NCBI GenBank assembly: GCA_947086925.1
Contig: CAMUAL010000005.1
Location: forward strand, 1-63,736
Length of the DNA stretch: 63,736 nt
Origin: an uncultured Clostridia bacterium
Lineage (GTDB): Bacteria; Bacillota; Clostridia; Christensenellales; Pumilibacteraceae
Direction of reading: 5' to 3'
The notes under the pieces were generated by a model, which did no database searches, was not told where the DNA came from, and saw nothing but the letters and a program-made list of their open reading frames with translations. Positions 33,756 to 45,400 of this stretch are shown here, piece by piece (the stretch's first letter is position 1; the number at the start of each line of letters is the position of its first letter). A program made the position numbers and the translations under genes.

Positions 33756-34754
33756 ATGAGTAGCAGAAAGGACGTTGCGCGGGCGGCGGGAGTATCGGTA
33801 ACTACCGTAACCAACATTCTCAGCCGCAAGAAAAAAGCGACCGAAGAAGTCGAAGAACGCGTGCGCGCGGCGGCGAAAAGACTTAATTATCACCCCAACG
33901 TGATAGCGCAAGGACTGCGTACAAAAAACAGTAGACAAATCGGGGTGCTTATAAGCGAAATCGGCAATCCTTACTTTGTGGAAATGTTGCACGGAATCGA
34001 GTCCGAGGCGGCAAACTGCGGTTATGTTGTAACCATAATGCTGATTAACGACCGCATAGAAACCAAATACAGCGATATTATGAGCCGCGGCTTTGCGGGC
34101 ATTATAAATCTTTCGAATATTCCGTACGACGATAAATTCATGATGGAACTGTACGAAACGGGAGTAAAGCTTGTAAATTTCGAAAAAGAGTACGGAAGCA
34201 TAGTTTATCACGACATGGCGCCGTCTATGCGTACTCTCGTAAAGCGCGCATACGAATTGGGGCATCGCAAGGCGGTATACGCAGTAGGGTATCCCGATTA
34301 CGACACTGCGAAAATCGACCCGCGCGTAGTGGCATACTTAGAGGAATGCGAGCGGCTCGGCTACGAACGGTACGACCTTGTGTACGGAGATTTTCCTCGC
34401 CGCAATTCTACGGTGCTCGGCTACGAGGGGGCAATGCAGGTGTTTCGGCAAGGCTCCGATGTAACGGCGCTTTTCTGTATTAACGATATAAGCGCGTTGG
34501 GCGCGCTGAGCGCGCTCGGCGAATTGCATATTCGCGTGCCCGACGACGTTTCGGTAATAGGGTGCGACAACATAAGCATGTCGGAATTTTTCACTCCTCC
34601 GCTTACCACAATAGAAACTTTCTGTTTGCACCGCGGGCGTGAGTTGGTTAAATCTTTGGTAAGAAATATCGAGGGCGGCACGTTTGAATATATACTGCTA
34701 CCGTGCGAAGTCGTATTGCGCGAATCGCTTTCTACCGTAAAGGGCGGCAAATAA
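33756..34754 (+). CDS. LacI-family transcriptional regulator
   Basis: 332 residues. N-terminal helix-turn-helix SSRKDVARAAGVSVTTVTNIL with hinge helix region KRLNYHPNVIAQGLR, then the sugar-sensing domain (IGVLISEIGNPYFVEMLHGI, GIINLSNIPYDD, ALFCINDISALGALSAL, SVIGCDNISMSEFFTPPLTT). ATG 33756 is chosen because AAGGAG lies 8 nt upstream; an in-frame upstream start has no RBS. It probably controls part of the surrounding carbohydrate locus and itself. Candidate sites are AAACGCTT near its own promoter and at 3289, or the TTCGAA-centred palindromes at 18553-18745. Its promoter contains a slippage-prone G tract. Confidence 0.9.
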   Translation: MSSRKDVARAAGVSVTTVTNILSRKKKATEEVEERVRAAAKRLNYHPNVIAQGLRTKNSRQIGVLISEIGNPYFVEMLHGIESEAANCGYVVTIMLINDRIETKYSDIMSRGFAGIINLSNIPYDDKFMMELYETGVKLVNFEKEYGSIVYHDMAPSMRTLVKRAYELGHRKAVYAVGYPDYDTAKIDPRVVAYLEECERLGYERYDLVYGDFPRRNSTVLGYEGAMQVFRQGSDVTALFCINDISALGALSALGELHIRVPDDVSVIGCDNISMSEFFTPPLTTIETFCLHRGRELVKSLVRNIEGGTFEYILLPCEVVLRESLSTVKGGK

Positions 34755-34760
34755 GTCGCA

Positions 34761-35936
34761 ATGGGAAATAACATGAAATTGAATTACGATTTTTCGCGTG
34801 TAACCGAGGCGGTAGACGCGCGTATAAAAAAAGGGATACTGCCGGGCGCTACGCTCTGCGTGCACAAAGAAGGACGTAAAATATTCGAATACACGGAAGG
34901 CTATTGCGACATAGAGGCAAAAGACCCTTTATTCGGCAACGCGCTTTTCCGTTTGGCGTCTATGACCAAACCCATAACCGCCGCGGCTGTTATGATTCAG
35001 CACGATTCGGGTAAGCTCAACGTAACCGACAAGGTAAGCAAATACTTTCCGTCGTTTACCAAGCACAAAATAGGCAGGCTTGCGGACGGCAAAATCGAAT
35101 TTGCGGGTTATGCCGAGCGCGATATGACCATAGAGGATTTGCTTACCCACGGGTCGGGACTCGGCTCGGGTGAAGTGGGCGACGCGCAGTATGCCGCATG
35201 TCCGCGCAAAGCGGGCGAAACGCTGTCGGACGCGGCGAAAAAATATTCGGAGTGGTATCTCGATTTTTCGCCGGGCAGCAGTCAGATGTACAGCCCCATT
35301 GTGGCTCTCGATGTTGCGGCGGCGATAGTCGAAAAAACGTCCGACACCGAATACGAAGAATTTTTGCGCAAAAATATTTTCGACCCGCTCGAAATGAACA
35401 GCACGGGTTACAGGCTTAACGGCGATATGTGTGACCGCGTTGTTACAATGTATAAGCTGAGCGACGACGGGTGCGGAATGACGCGCATAAATATGGGGCG
35501 CGAGGGACACATAGGTTTCCCCGAAAACATAATAAGCGGCTGTACGGGTTTGTTCGGTACGTTAAACGATTACTCTAACTTTGCTCAAATGCTGTGCGGC
35601 TACGGCGAATATTCGGGGCGGCGTGTGCTGTCGGAGGAGTCGGTTAAAAGAATAAGCAAGCCGCATTATCCCGTGGGCTTTGCGGGCATGGACGAATATT
35701 CCGATTGGGGATACACCGTTCGGGTGCGTCAGAAAACCACTCCCGAGGTGCAGGAGCTTACGGCGGGCAGTTACGGTTGGAGCGGCGCGTTCAGCACTCA
35801 TTTTTGGGTAGACCCCGTTCGCAAAATAACGGGAGTATTCATGTGCAATTTAGATAACGCAGGCGGCGCAGGGGCGATAACCGCGTTCGAATTCGAGTGC
35901 AATGTAATGAGGTCGCTTCTCGAAAACAAACAATAA
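34761..35936 (+). CDS. Serine hydrolase of the beta-lactamase class C / esterase family
   Basis: 391 residues without signal peptide. Motif 1 LASMTKPI (Ser-x-x-Lys nucleophile) is clear. Motif 2 appears as MYSPIVALD (Tyr-Ser-Pro instead of Tyr-x-Asn). The third motif, usually Lys-Thr-Gly or His-x-Gly, seems to be replaced by YGWSGAFST. The family includes class C beta-lactamases, D,D-peptidases and many esterases; the non-standard motifs and cytosolic location favour an esterase, for example on acylated sugar. The start is uncertain: ATG 34761 or ATG 34773, both with poor RBS. It follows the lacI gene by 6 nt and ends before a strong terminator. Confidence 0.82.
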   Translation: MGNNMKLNYDFSRVTEAVDARIKKGILPGATLCVHKEGRKIFEYTEGYCDIEAKDPLFGNALFRLASMTKPITAAAVMIQHDSGKLNVTDKVSKYFPSFTKHKIGRLADGKIEFAGYAERDMTIEDLLTHGSGLGSGEVGDAQYAACPRKAGETLSDAAKKYSEWYLDFSPGSSQMYSPIVALDVAAAIVEKTSDTEYEEFLRKNIFDPLEMNSTGYRLNGDMCDRVVTMYKLSDDGCGMTRINMGREGHIGFPENIISGCTGLFGTLNDYSNFAQMLCGYGEYSGRRVLSEESVKRISKPHYPVGFAGMDEYSDWGYTVRVRQKTTPEVQELTAGSYGWSGAFSTHFWVDPVRKITGVFMCNLDNAGGAGAITAFEFECNVMRSLLENKQ

Positions 35937-35952
35937 AAACGGCAATATAACG

Positions 35953-35980
35953 GCGTCCGATGCAATTCGGACGCTTTTTT
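35953..35980 (+). terminator. Rho-independent terminator ending the carbohydrate locus
   Basis: Perfect 8-bp stem GCGTCCGA / TCGGACGC, 6-nt loop, six T. Confidence 0.88.
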
Positions 35981-36026
35981 GCGTATATTAAGTATGGTTT
36001 AAGGGTGCAATTCCTATTTATTTCTA

Positions 36027-36055
36027 TTGCATTTTTGCAAAAAAAGTGTTAAAAT
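36027..36055 (+). promoter_or_regulatory. Promoter upstream of the small coiled-coil gene
   Basis: TTGCAT (36027-36032), 17-nt spacer, TAAAAT (36050-36055), 46 nt before the ATG at 36102. Confidence 0.5.
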
Positions 36056-36101
36056 AATTAAAAAACAGTTAACTCGCTTAAAAGACGGAAGGAGTTTACG
36101 C

Positions 36102-36332
36102 ATGTCTAAACAAGGCGAAATTTTAAAAAAGATAGGGGAATGCGAAGAAGAAATAGATTCGTTGGAGAAAAAACGCATGCGCAGTCAGTCAATGCTTTTG
36201 CAAGCTTTGGTAGACGGCGAATCTCCTAATCCCGTAGACGTGGAATATTTTAAAACTTATACTCAACTTATAGAAGTCGAGCGTGCCAACATTAAAAAAC
36301 TCAATAAAGAATTAGCCGAATTGAAAAAATAA
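36102..36332 (+). CDS. Small coiled-coil protein, 76 aa
   Basis: Charged and helical throughout: EILKKIGECEEEIDSLEKKR, then LLQALVDGESPNPVDVEYFK and VERANIKKLNKELAELKK. Heptad spacing suggests two antiparallel or dimeric coiled-coil helices around a short turn. No signal, no membrane segment, no known family. GGAAGGAG stands 8-9 nt before ATG 36102; the longer frame upstream has no RBS and would overlap the promoter. Followed after 87 nt by the giant surface gene; a link is unproven. Confidence 0.8.
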   Translation: MSKQGEILKKIGECEEEIDSLEKKRMRSQSMLLQALVDGESPNPVDVEYFKTYTQLIEVERANIKKLNKELAELKK

Positions 36333-36419
36333 TTTATTTTACTCATGATAAAAGAATCAAGGGATGACTCCGATATATATATATAGATAATATATAAAAG
36401 TATCGGCAGGAGGTTGTTG

Positions 36420-39400
36420 ATGAAAAAGATAAAATCTTTTTTCGGGTTGCACAGACTTTTCGTATCGGTTTGTGTGCTTTTTTGTTGTGCTGTTTTATCG
36501 GTTGCAATCGCGCTGAGCGGAACGGCGTTTGCCGACGAGATAGTAAACGCACAACCGCATGAGGCGGTAGAGGCACAGCCGCTTAAACCGTACAACAGCA
36601 TCGAAGTTACCGTTTCGGGCGAGCTTGCGGTTTATCGCGGAATAACCACGGTTGCCGACATTAAAAGCGACATTACCGTTACGGGTACATATTCGGGCGG
36701 AACGCAAAGAGTTGTGCTTGCCGATTCCGAGTTTTCGATAATAAGCGGAAGCGAAGTTCTTGCGGACGGTGAATTGCTTGTAGCCGACGACGAGGATATT
36801 TCGGCTGTGCAACTTTACGTAGAGTCGGGCAGCGCAAGTCTTGAGCAGATTCCAACGCTTACGGTAAAATCGAGCGATGATATTCCGACTTACTCCGCGC
36901 TTACTCTTAAAAACGCGCCGAGCGCGATAGAAAGCGACCATACTGCCGAAACCCTTAAAAAGCTTCTGTCGGTTTGCGGCGACGGTAAAGAGATTGCAAA
37001 CAAAGAGCTGTACACGGTTGAGGTTGCAACTCCGCTTACCGCAGGCTCAACAGCAACGGTAACCGTTACATACAACAATGCGATTACCGAGAATTTTACT
37101 TTTGACGTAATTGCTTCCGAGTTTAAAGGCATATTCGTAACGCTTAACGAAAACCTTGTATTATCCGACGGCTATTACAAAATCAACGAGAAAATCGAGG
37201 GGACGGACTCCCTTTTAAGCGCGTTTGTAAGGGGAATGACGTCTACGACAATGGAGCGCAACGGCGGCGCGTGGAAAAGATTTTCCGTTTACAAACAGTA
37301 CTCTAACAGTCGTGAGATTATAAAAAACGAGGGTGATTTATCGGTAGCGTCTTTAAATACCGATTCGGGACTTATTACGCTTACGTGGAAGCCTGCGGGC
37401 GAAACCAACAGCTATTCCGATTCCGTTACCGTTTCGTTCGAGACTCAAAGGTTGGTTGCCATAGCGTCGGTAACTTTAAAAAATCAAACGACGCTTTATT
37501 CTTACACCGATTTGGGCGTAAGCGACTTTAACATAACCGCAATATTAAACAGCGGCGAGAGCAGTAATATTATTTCCGATGCCGAATTTTCGGTTGATTC
37601 GTCGCTTGTTCGCTTAAACGAAAATTTATATACAAATGAGTCGGGCGAATCGGTTTACGACAAAAAAGTAAAAATAAGCTACAAAGCCGACGCCTCGGTT
37701 TATAAGGAAATCGCATTAACAGGTGTTATAGACGCGGGCGAATATACCTTCGATTCCATCGGCGGCACGCCTGTTACTCAGAAGGTGGGCAAGGATTTCG
37801 ATTTTCGCGGATTGTACGTAAACATTACTTATACGGATACGACTCCCAACAAATATGCTCTGATAAAACTCGACGAGATTAAAGACAAGTTCAAAGACCC
37901 CGGGAGCGGATATGCCGTTGAATTTTACACAAACCGCGGCGGCAACGGCACGCCGGTAAACAGAGAAGGCGATATCGTGATACCCAACCGCGAAGTGCTT
38001 GTTGCTGTAATCAAAGCGGGCGGGTGCGCCTCTAATCCGATTACGATTTCAATCGACCCGCTTACTCTCGATACTCCCGTCGTTGACAAACGCGACATCA
38101 ACTTTACCGCGGGCGTATATAAATCGGTTACGGGGCTTACGCTCGTAAAAAACGAAGGCGGCAAAACAGTAAGTGCGTTGCCGGTATCTATGCGCGTAAG
38201 CATAACCGAAGATTCAAACGTCACTCCCATAGCAACGGCAACATATTCGCCGAACAGCGAGCCTACGGTTACTAATAGCGACAATTCGGGCGTTATTTAC
38301 TCCGCCGACGGCAAAATAGAATTTACGCGCGGCGGACTGTTTACCGTAACTTTCGAGCTTACCGATACTTACGGCGATTACGGTTGGATTTCGGACAGCG
38401 GCTACGTTTACAAGCTCGAATACAAAGATATTCGCGTAAACAAGGGCGAACTCGACGTGCGCATAACCGATTCGGACGGAAGCGAAATACACGAAATAGA
38501 AATCGAGTACGGCACCGAAGAAGAAATGCTTGCCGAAATTGCCAAATTGAATTTAGGCGTGCAATATTACACCTACGGCGGCACTCCCGTTACCGACCCC
38601 GAGCTTACCGACCCTGAATTTAAATTTTACGGATTCGACGATTTTACGTACATAAATCTTTCGCAAAATTTGCCGCAAGACGCGGGCAATTCATATTATA
38701 TGGTTGCGGTTTCGGCGGCAACGGGCGCGTACAAATCGTCAACAACGCTAAGCGAACACGTGGTTTCGCTTGTAATAAAACCCAAAAAGATTAACCCCGA
38801 TGACGTGGCAAAGTCGCAGGTTTACAACCGTAGCAAACAGTACGATTTAACAAAAGACATTGTGGTTATTCCCGATGATTTGTTTTTGGAAAAAGATAAA
38901 CCCGCAAGCGGCGAAATTGTTACCATAACAACTCCCCTTACCAATCGCACAGTAAAACACGCGGGCAAGTACGAAATCACGCTTACCATACTCAGCACAA
39001 ACTACGTGTGGGGCGTCGATGGCGCAAGCTTAAACGCAAGCGGATACAGCGAGATTACCACACACTTTGAAATTACGCAGTACGTTACACCCGATTTCAC
39101 CGTTACCGACGCAAACGATTTTACTTACGGCGAAAACGGCTTTACACCCGCTTACTCCTTGCCCGATGATTTTTATCCCGAGGTAGCCGAAAACCCCGAA
39201 TACTACACATACGAATATTTTTATCCGTTGATACAAGACGCAAACGGCGCAACCGTTGTGCCCGACGTAAGCAATGCCGTAACGGGCGACATGAGCGGAT
39301 GGGACGCGGGAGTATATTACGTGTTCTACCGCACGGCGGTTAATTCGAATGCCGAATACGGAGAAACGGCTGCCGACTACACTCTGCCCACGGCTTACGC

Positions 39401-42400
39401 GGAGTTTAATGTTTTGCGTAAATACGTAGGAAACGTCGGCGTTACGGCGGCAGACGGCTTCGGCGGCGTTTACGATTCGGCTAATCACAATTATTTAATT
39501 ACAATCGGCGGCGCGGATTTTGTCTCGATAGGCAGTTCGCTCGGAATTAAGTACACCGTTTCGGGCGTAAACTCCGAAAACGGAAACATAAGTGTTACGC
39601 AAACGACGGACGGCAGTTTCGAGCTTAAAAACGCGGGGACGTACACGGTAAGCTTTACGGGGCTTAACCGCAACTACACGTGGGATAACGACGATAATTT
39701 ACCATTGGCGGCGGAAAGCGAAAATCCCGACTATTCCGTGAACGTAATTATTAAAGCGCATACGCTTAATATAGTTTGGGAAGATACCGACTTTAAGTAT
39801 GACGGCACCGAGCAAATCCCGTCGGCAACTTTGGATTTTTATTCCGCCGACAGCGAAACGCAGTTCGCAACCAAGCTGTATAAAAAAGATTCAAGCGGCA
39901 ATTACGAAGCCGTACAAAGTGCAATCGAGTTTGGCGAATATAAAATAGTAATTGTTTCGGTGGATTCGACCGATTACGTTATTTCGGGCGGAAACGAAAA
40001 ACTGTTTACAATAAGTAAGGCAACGCTCGAACTTCCCGGCGCAGATATATTCGACGGGCAAGGAAAGGTTGCTTTTAATGTCGAAAACGACAAAATAACT
40101 CTTACCGCAACTTACTGCGGCGAGATATTCTCGGTAGAGGCGTACTTCGATAACTACAATAATAACGTATCGGTTGAAATTTCGCTCGGCGGCGATTATT
40201 CCGCCGAAATAAAGAATGCAGGCGGCTACACGGTAACTCTTACTCCGAGCAACAATTACGTTTGGTCGGATAACACTGCCGATTCGGTTACTATACAATT
40301 TACCGTTTTACAAAAAGAAGTTAAGCTTAACTTTACCGTAACCGAAAACGGCAACACCTATGTGTACAATGGCGGCGAGTTTAAGCCGTCGGTAACTCTC
40401 GGCGGAATTGAGACGGGCGATACCGTTACGGCAGTAACCGAAATTACGAACGGCGGTGAAGAAAAATCCGCAATAAACGCGGGCAATTACACAATAACGG
40501 TAACGGGATTTTTGGGCACTGGGCACGAAAATTACAAACTGCCCGAAGTTAAATCGTGCGACTTCGAGATATTAAAGAAGGGCATCGCCGCGCCTGCGCT
40601 TACGACGGGCGCAATCGAGTTCGGCGATTCGGGCGATTCTCTGAAATTTGCCGAAAATTCGGTTTGGGCGGCAATTTACGGCAAGGCGAACACGGAAGTT
40701 ACTTTTACAGAATTTACCGATTATAATAATTATACTCGGTCGGACGGCGCAAGCAACGCCTTTACGGTAACGGAAAACGGATTCGGCTTTGCTTACACCG
40801 ACGCGGGAATTTATGAAGTTACGTTTACGCTGACCGACGGCGACAATTACCGTTGGGGAGAAAACGGCAGTTCCGTAAATACCGAAACGGCAATCGAAAT
40901 CACCGTAAACCGCAAACAAATAAGCATATCGGGATTCGCTACCCGCCAGTTTGCATGGCAAGAGGACGGAACGCAAGACAGTTTCGATTTCGACGGCGTA
41001 ACAATAAGCGGCACAACCGCGGACTTACAACTTGTTAAGCGGTACGGCATTGTAACGGTAAACGGCACAAGCATAGAACGCGATTACGGCGATATGACCG
41101 AAACGCCGTATATGACCGAAAAAGGCGTTTACTATGCGCATTACACTCTTGCAAAAAGCGATACCGCAGACGGCTCGGCGCAAAACAACCCGTATAACTA
41201 TATATGGGACGCAAGCAGTGTGCGCCTTGCCCAAACGGAAGATAACGCGCCGCTTATAAACATGCTCGGCGGCTACGACGAGCACGTAATTATTCGCGCC
41301 GATAACGGTGCGCTCGTTGTGCATTACACAATAAGTCCGAGCATACTCAAAGTTACAGTTGCGATAAACGGCTACACCTACGGCGACAACAACGATTCGG
41401 AATTTTTAAGTAAGCAATTTACCGCAAGCGGCGACGAGCTTTCAACTTTGCAGACCGAGAACGATGCGGGCAGATTTACCGTTACGGTTTCGGTTTACGG
41501 CGGCGAAAATTACAACGACAAAATCGGCGAATTTACTTACGATTCGGCGAATAAAAACATAACGGATGAAAATGCGTCCGCGCTCGAAAATCACTTGCCG
41601 TGGAACGCGGGCGATTACCGCGCCGTGTTTGTATGGAAATTCAAAGACGAATCGAATTACGTTATGGCAAATTCGCAATGTGACTTTACCGTTTCGCCGT
41701 TTGTGCTTACAAACGAATATATTACGTGGGCGGGGGAAGCAAATCCCGTTTACAACGGCGGCACTCACACCCTTACCGCGGCGGTAGATACCGACGCAAG
41801 CGGGTTGCCTAAGCGCGGAGGCGAAAAACCCGATATTACTTCGCTTACGGTAGCTCTCTCCGATAAAGGCGATTTGCCTACGGACGTACTCTACAACAAA
41901 GACAACGCGGTTGCCGCGCACACGCTTTACGTTACGGGCATTTCGGGTAATGACGCGGCTAACTTCACCGTTTGCAATTCAAGCGGCGACTTCGCGGCGT
42001 ATGCCTCGCTTACAATAACCCCGCGCACGGTTTACGTAACGGGTCAAAGCGTAGAATCTCACGTTTACGGCGAAGACATAACCGAACTCGAAAAGCAGTG
42101 GGCGTATACCCATTCGGACGACGATACCAAAAAATTCTGCGATAACGGCAATTACGTAACGGTAGAAATATACGACAACGATAATAAAGAAATAACAAGT
42201 TCTCTTACTCCCGTCGGAACATACCGCGTAGTGCCCGGGCTTATAAAGGAATACGGCAACTATACGCTGAGCGTAACCGAAGGTGATTTTAAGGTAACAC
42301 AGCGCGAAATCACGGTAACGGCGGACGGCAAAACGAGCGTATACGGCGAAGATATTGCCGAGCTTACGTATACGGTGGGCGGCAAAGGAATCGCAAACGG

Positions 42401-45400
42401 CGAAACATATTCCAACGTATTCACTCTTGCGGCGAAAAATGACGGCAGCGCAATAAGCAATGCAACGGGTATAGGCAGTTACGCAATCGAGCTGATAGCA
42501 GGCGCAAGCTGCGGTAACTATAATATTACCTACACGGGCGCGGATTACGAGATTACCCCCGCAACTCTTAAAGTACAAGTCGATTTCGAAATTTACTTCG
42601 GCGAAAAAGCACCCGACGCGGAAAATTACAAAAACGCTTCCATGTTCACCGTTACGGGCTTTAAATTCGAAGACGAAAGCAGCTTTGATATTGTTAATGT
42701 TATAGATTCGTTCACCTATACAACCGAAGGTTATGAGGTGGGGTACAAGGCGGACAATTACACGATTAACTTCACCGCCGAAAATACGAAGTGGGGCAAC
42801 TACGTATTCGAAAACAAAAGCGGAATTCTCACGGTTAAAGAACTTCCGCTTACTCTTACAATACAAAACGTAAGCCGCGACTATTACACCGAGTATACCG
42901 CACCCACTGTTTCTCTTGTCGTAAAGGCGGGAACTGCGGCGTCGTACGCAGGGAAAACTCTTGCAATTCCCGACGGCGTAAGCGAAAGCGATATAGTTTC
43001 GCTTATAAATTCCGAGCTCAAAACAGACGGCGACAATATAGTTACAAACAGCACGGGGGCGTATTACGTTACATGCGAATACAAGGGCGATGCGTCCGAC
43101 CGTTACTACGTTGAAAATATAACTTCGGCGCGCGGCGAGTACAAAATAATATCTGCAAGCTTTGATAACGTGGTTATACCCTCGGCGGCAACATTGACTT
43201 ACGCCGAAACCAATCTGAGCGTTTTAAGCGGCGAAATTACCGCCTCGGCTTCGGACGGCAAAGAAGACAGCGTGAATATAGAGTACACGCTCACCGATTC
43301 ATTAAACGCCGAGCTTTACAGCGGAACCGCCGTTCCGACCGTGTTCCATGCGGGCAATTACACTTTAACCTACCGCATTTACGACGCCCGCGGCAATTAC
43401 GCCGAAATAAGCGGCACGATTACTATTAACGTGGGAACGGGTACAAACGCATTTGCCGACAATAACGAATTTGCTTATACTGTAAGCGGAGAAGTCCTTA
43501 CCGCCGACAGCGCAACCGAAGGTATGGCGGCGGCGTGGACTTACGGCGATTACAACACAAGCAAAGTAAACTCCGACGGCTTTAAATCGCCGAGCGCGAA
43601 TTTCGATTCCGAGGGCGCACAAAAGCTTAACATATCCGTTTACTTCTCGTACACTTATAACGGCTTTACCGACACGGCTCTGTATTCTGCCGATATAGAC
43701 AATAAAAACGGCGATATAGTATCGGTAATGAACGGAGTGTTCGAATTAAACAAATTCGGCGCGGGTTATTATAAGGTTGTTTACGCGCTTAGCGGATACT
43801 TGAATAAATACGGCGAAAACGATTACAACGACGTTTCGGGCGCAAAATATCTGTACGTAAGTAAAGCCGAATTGTCGGTTAAAGCGGATGACGCAAATCC
43901 TACCGAATACGGCGACATGTACGAATTCACTTTAAGCGAGTACGGCGACAATCACACGACTACGGTAGAGGGCTTTGCTTATTACGGCACGGATTACGCC
44001 GACGGGCGCGCCGACCTTAAAAATAACGGAGCGGCGGTTACGTTTACTTGGACGGTTGCCGATTACACCGCTACTTCGGATACGGGCGAATACGCAATAG
44101 TAATCGACTCGAAAAACAATTACGTTTCGGATAACTATACCTTTACTTTCCCCGCGGGCGGCACTCTTACCGTAACAAAGCGCGTTGTTGCGATAACCGT
44201 AAACGATTCGTCGTGTGATTTCAATACAAACATAAGCTTAGACGAAGCGGTAAGCTTTACGTACCGTCGTTTAACCGCCGGTAAAGAGAGCGACGCAGAC
44301 GTGTTCGTAGACGGTTGCCCGATTAAGCTTGTAACCGACGCGCTCACCCCGAGCGGAGTTGCGGGCGACTACTGCGTGTACACAAACAACGCGGGCGCAT
44401 ACCCGATTTACGCCGTTTGGTCGGATTCCGCAAGCGGAACGGGTTACGCCGAAAACTACACGATTGTGTTTACCGACTGCACAATGATAAGCTCGGACAG
44501 CGGCGCGATTAAACAGAGTGCGGATTATATTACCGCATACGGCGAGTTCAATGCGGGCACTTTTACCGTAAACTCCGCGGTTTTAAGCAATGTGGAAATG
44601 AGTTCCACTGTGGTTACGTACAACGCGAAACCGCAAGCTCTTACGGCGCAAGCCCGTATTTCCGATACGGTTGTAATTGATTTCGTCGCCTCTTACGCGC
44701 TTTGCAAACAGAATGCCGACGGCAGTTACTCGGTTGTGGGCGAGGAGAGCGCAACCGCTCCCACCGACGCGGGTGTGTACGCGGTTAAACTCACGTTTAC
44801 GTCTACTTCTTCGACGCACAACTATTCTGCGGGCGATTTAAACGTGCGCTTTGTAATAAACAAGCAAAAACTGTTCGTTTCAATCGACAATCTCGTGGAG
44901 ATTCAGTACGGCACGCATTTGCCGCTCGATTACTCTGCGCTTAACTCGGCGGACGGCTACTCGGGCATAAATTTACGTTACAACATTGCATCGGGTAGCG
45001 GCGAAACCACGACTCAAAGCGAACTAATTAGTCAGGAGAATAACGGCGGCGAAAAGAAAATAGATTTCGACAATCTTGCGTTTACCTCGGAATACACGGT
45101 AACTTCTCACGCAAATTCGGTGCTCGACATTACGCTCGGAGGCATATATGCCAAAAACTACGACCTCGAATATACGGGTAATAAAATACAAGTGTTACAG
45201 CGTGAAATAACGGTAACCGTTCACGGCGCGGCGCAAGGCGTAGACGAGGCAAAAAAGGTTTACGACGGCAAAGACGAAAGCTACGCGTTTGCCGCGCTGT
45301 TCGAAAACGGCAACGTAACATTAAACAGATTAAACGCCTTCTTTACGCCGCAAATCGGGTGGAACGGCGAATCGGGCGACGCACTTACCGCGCTCGGATT

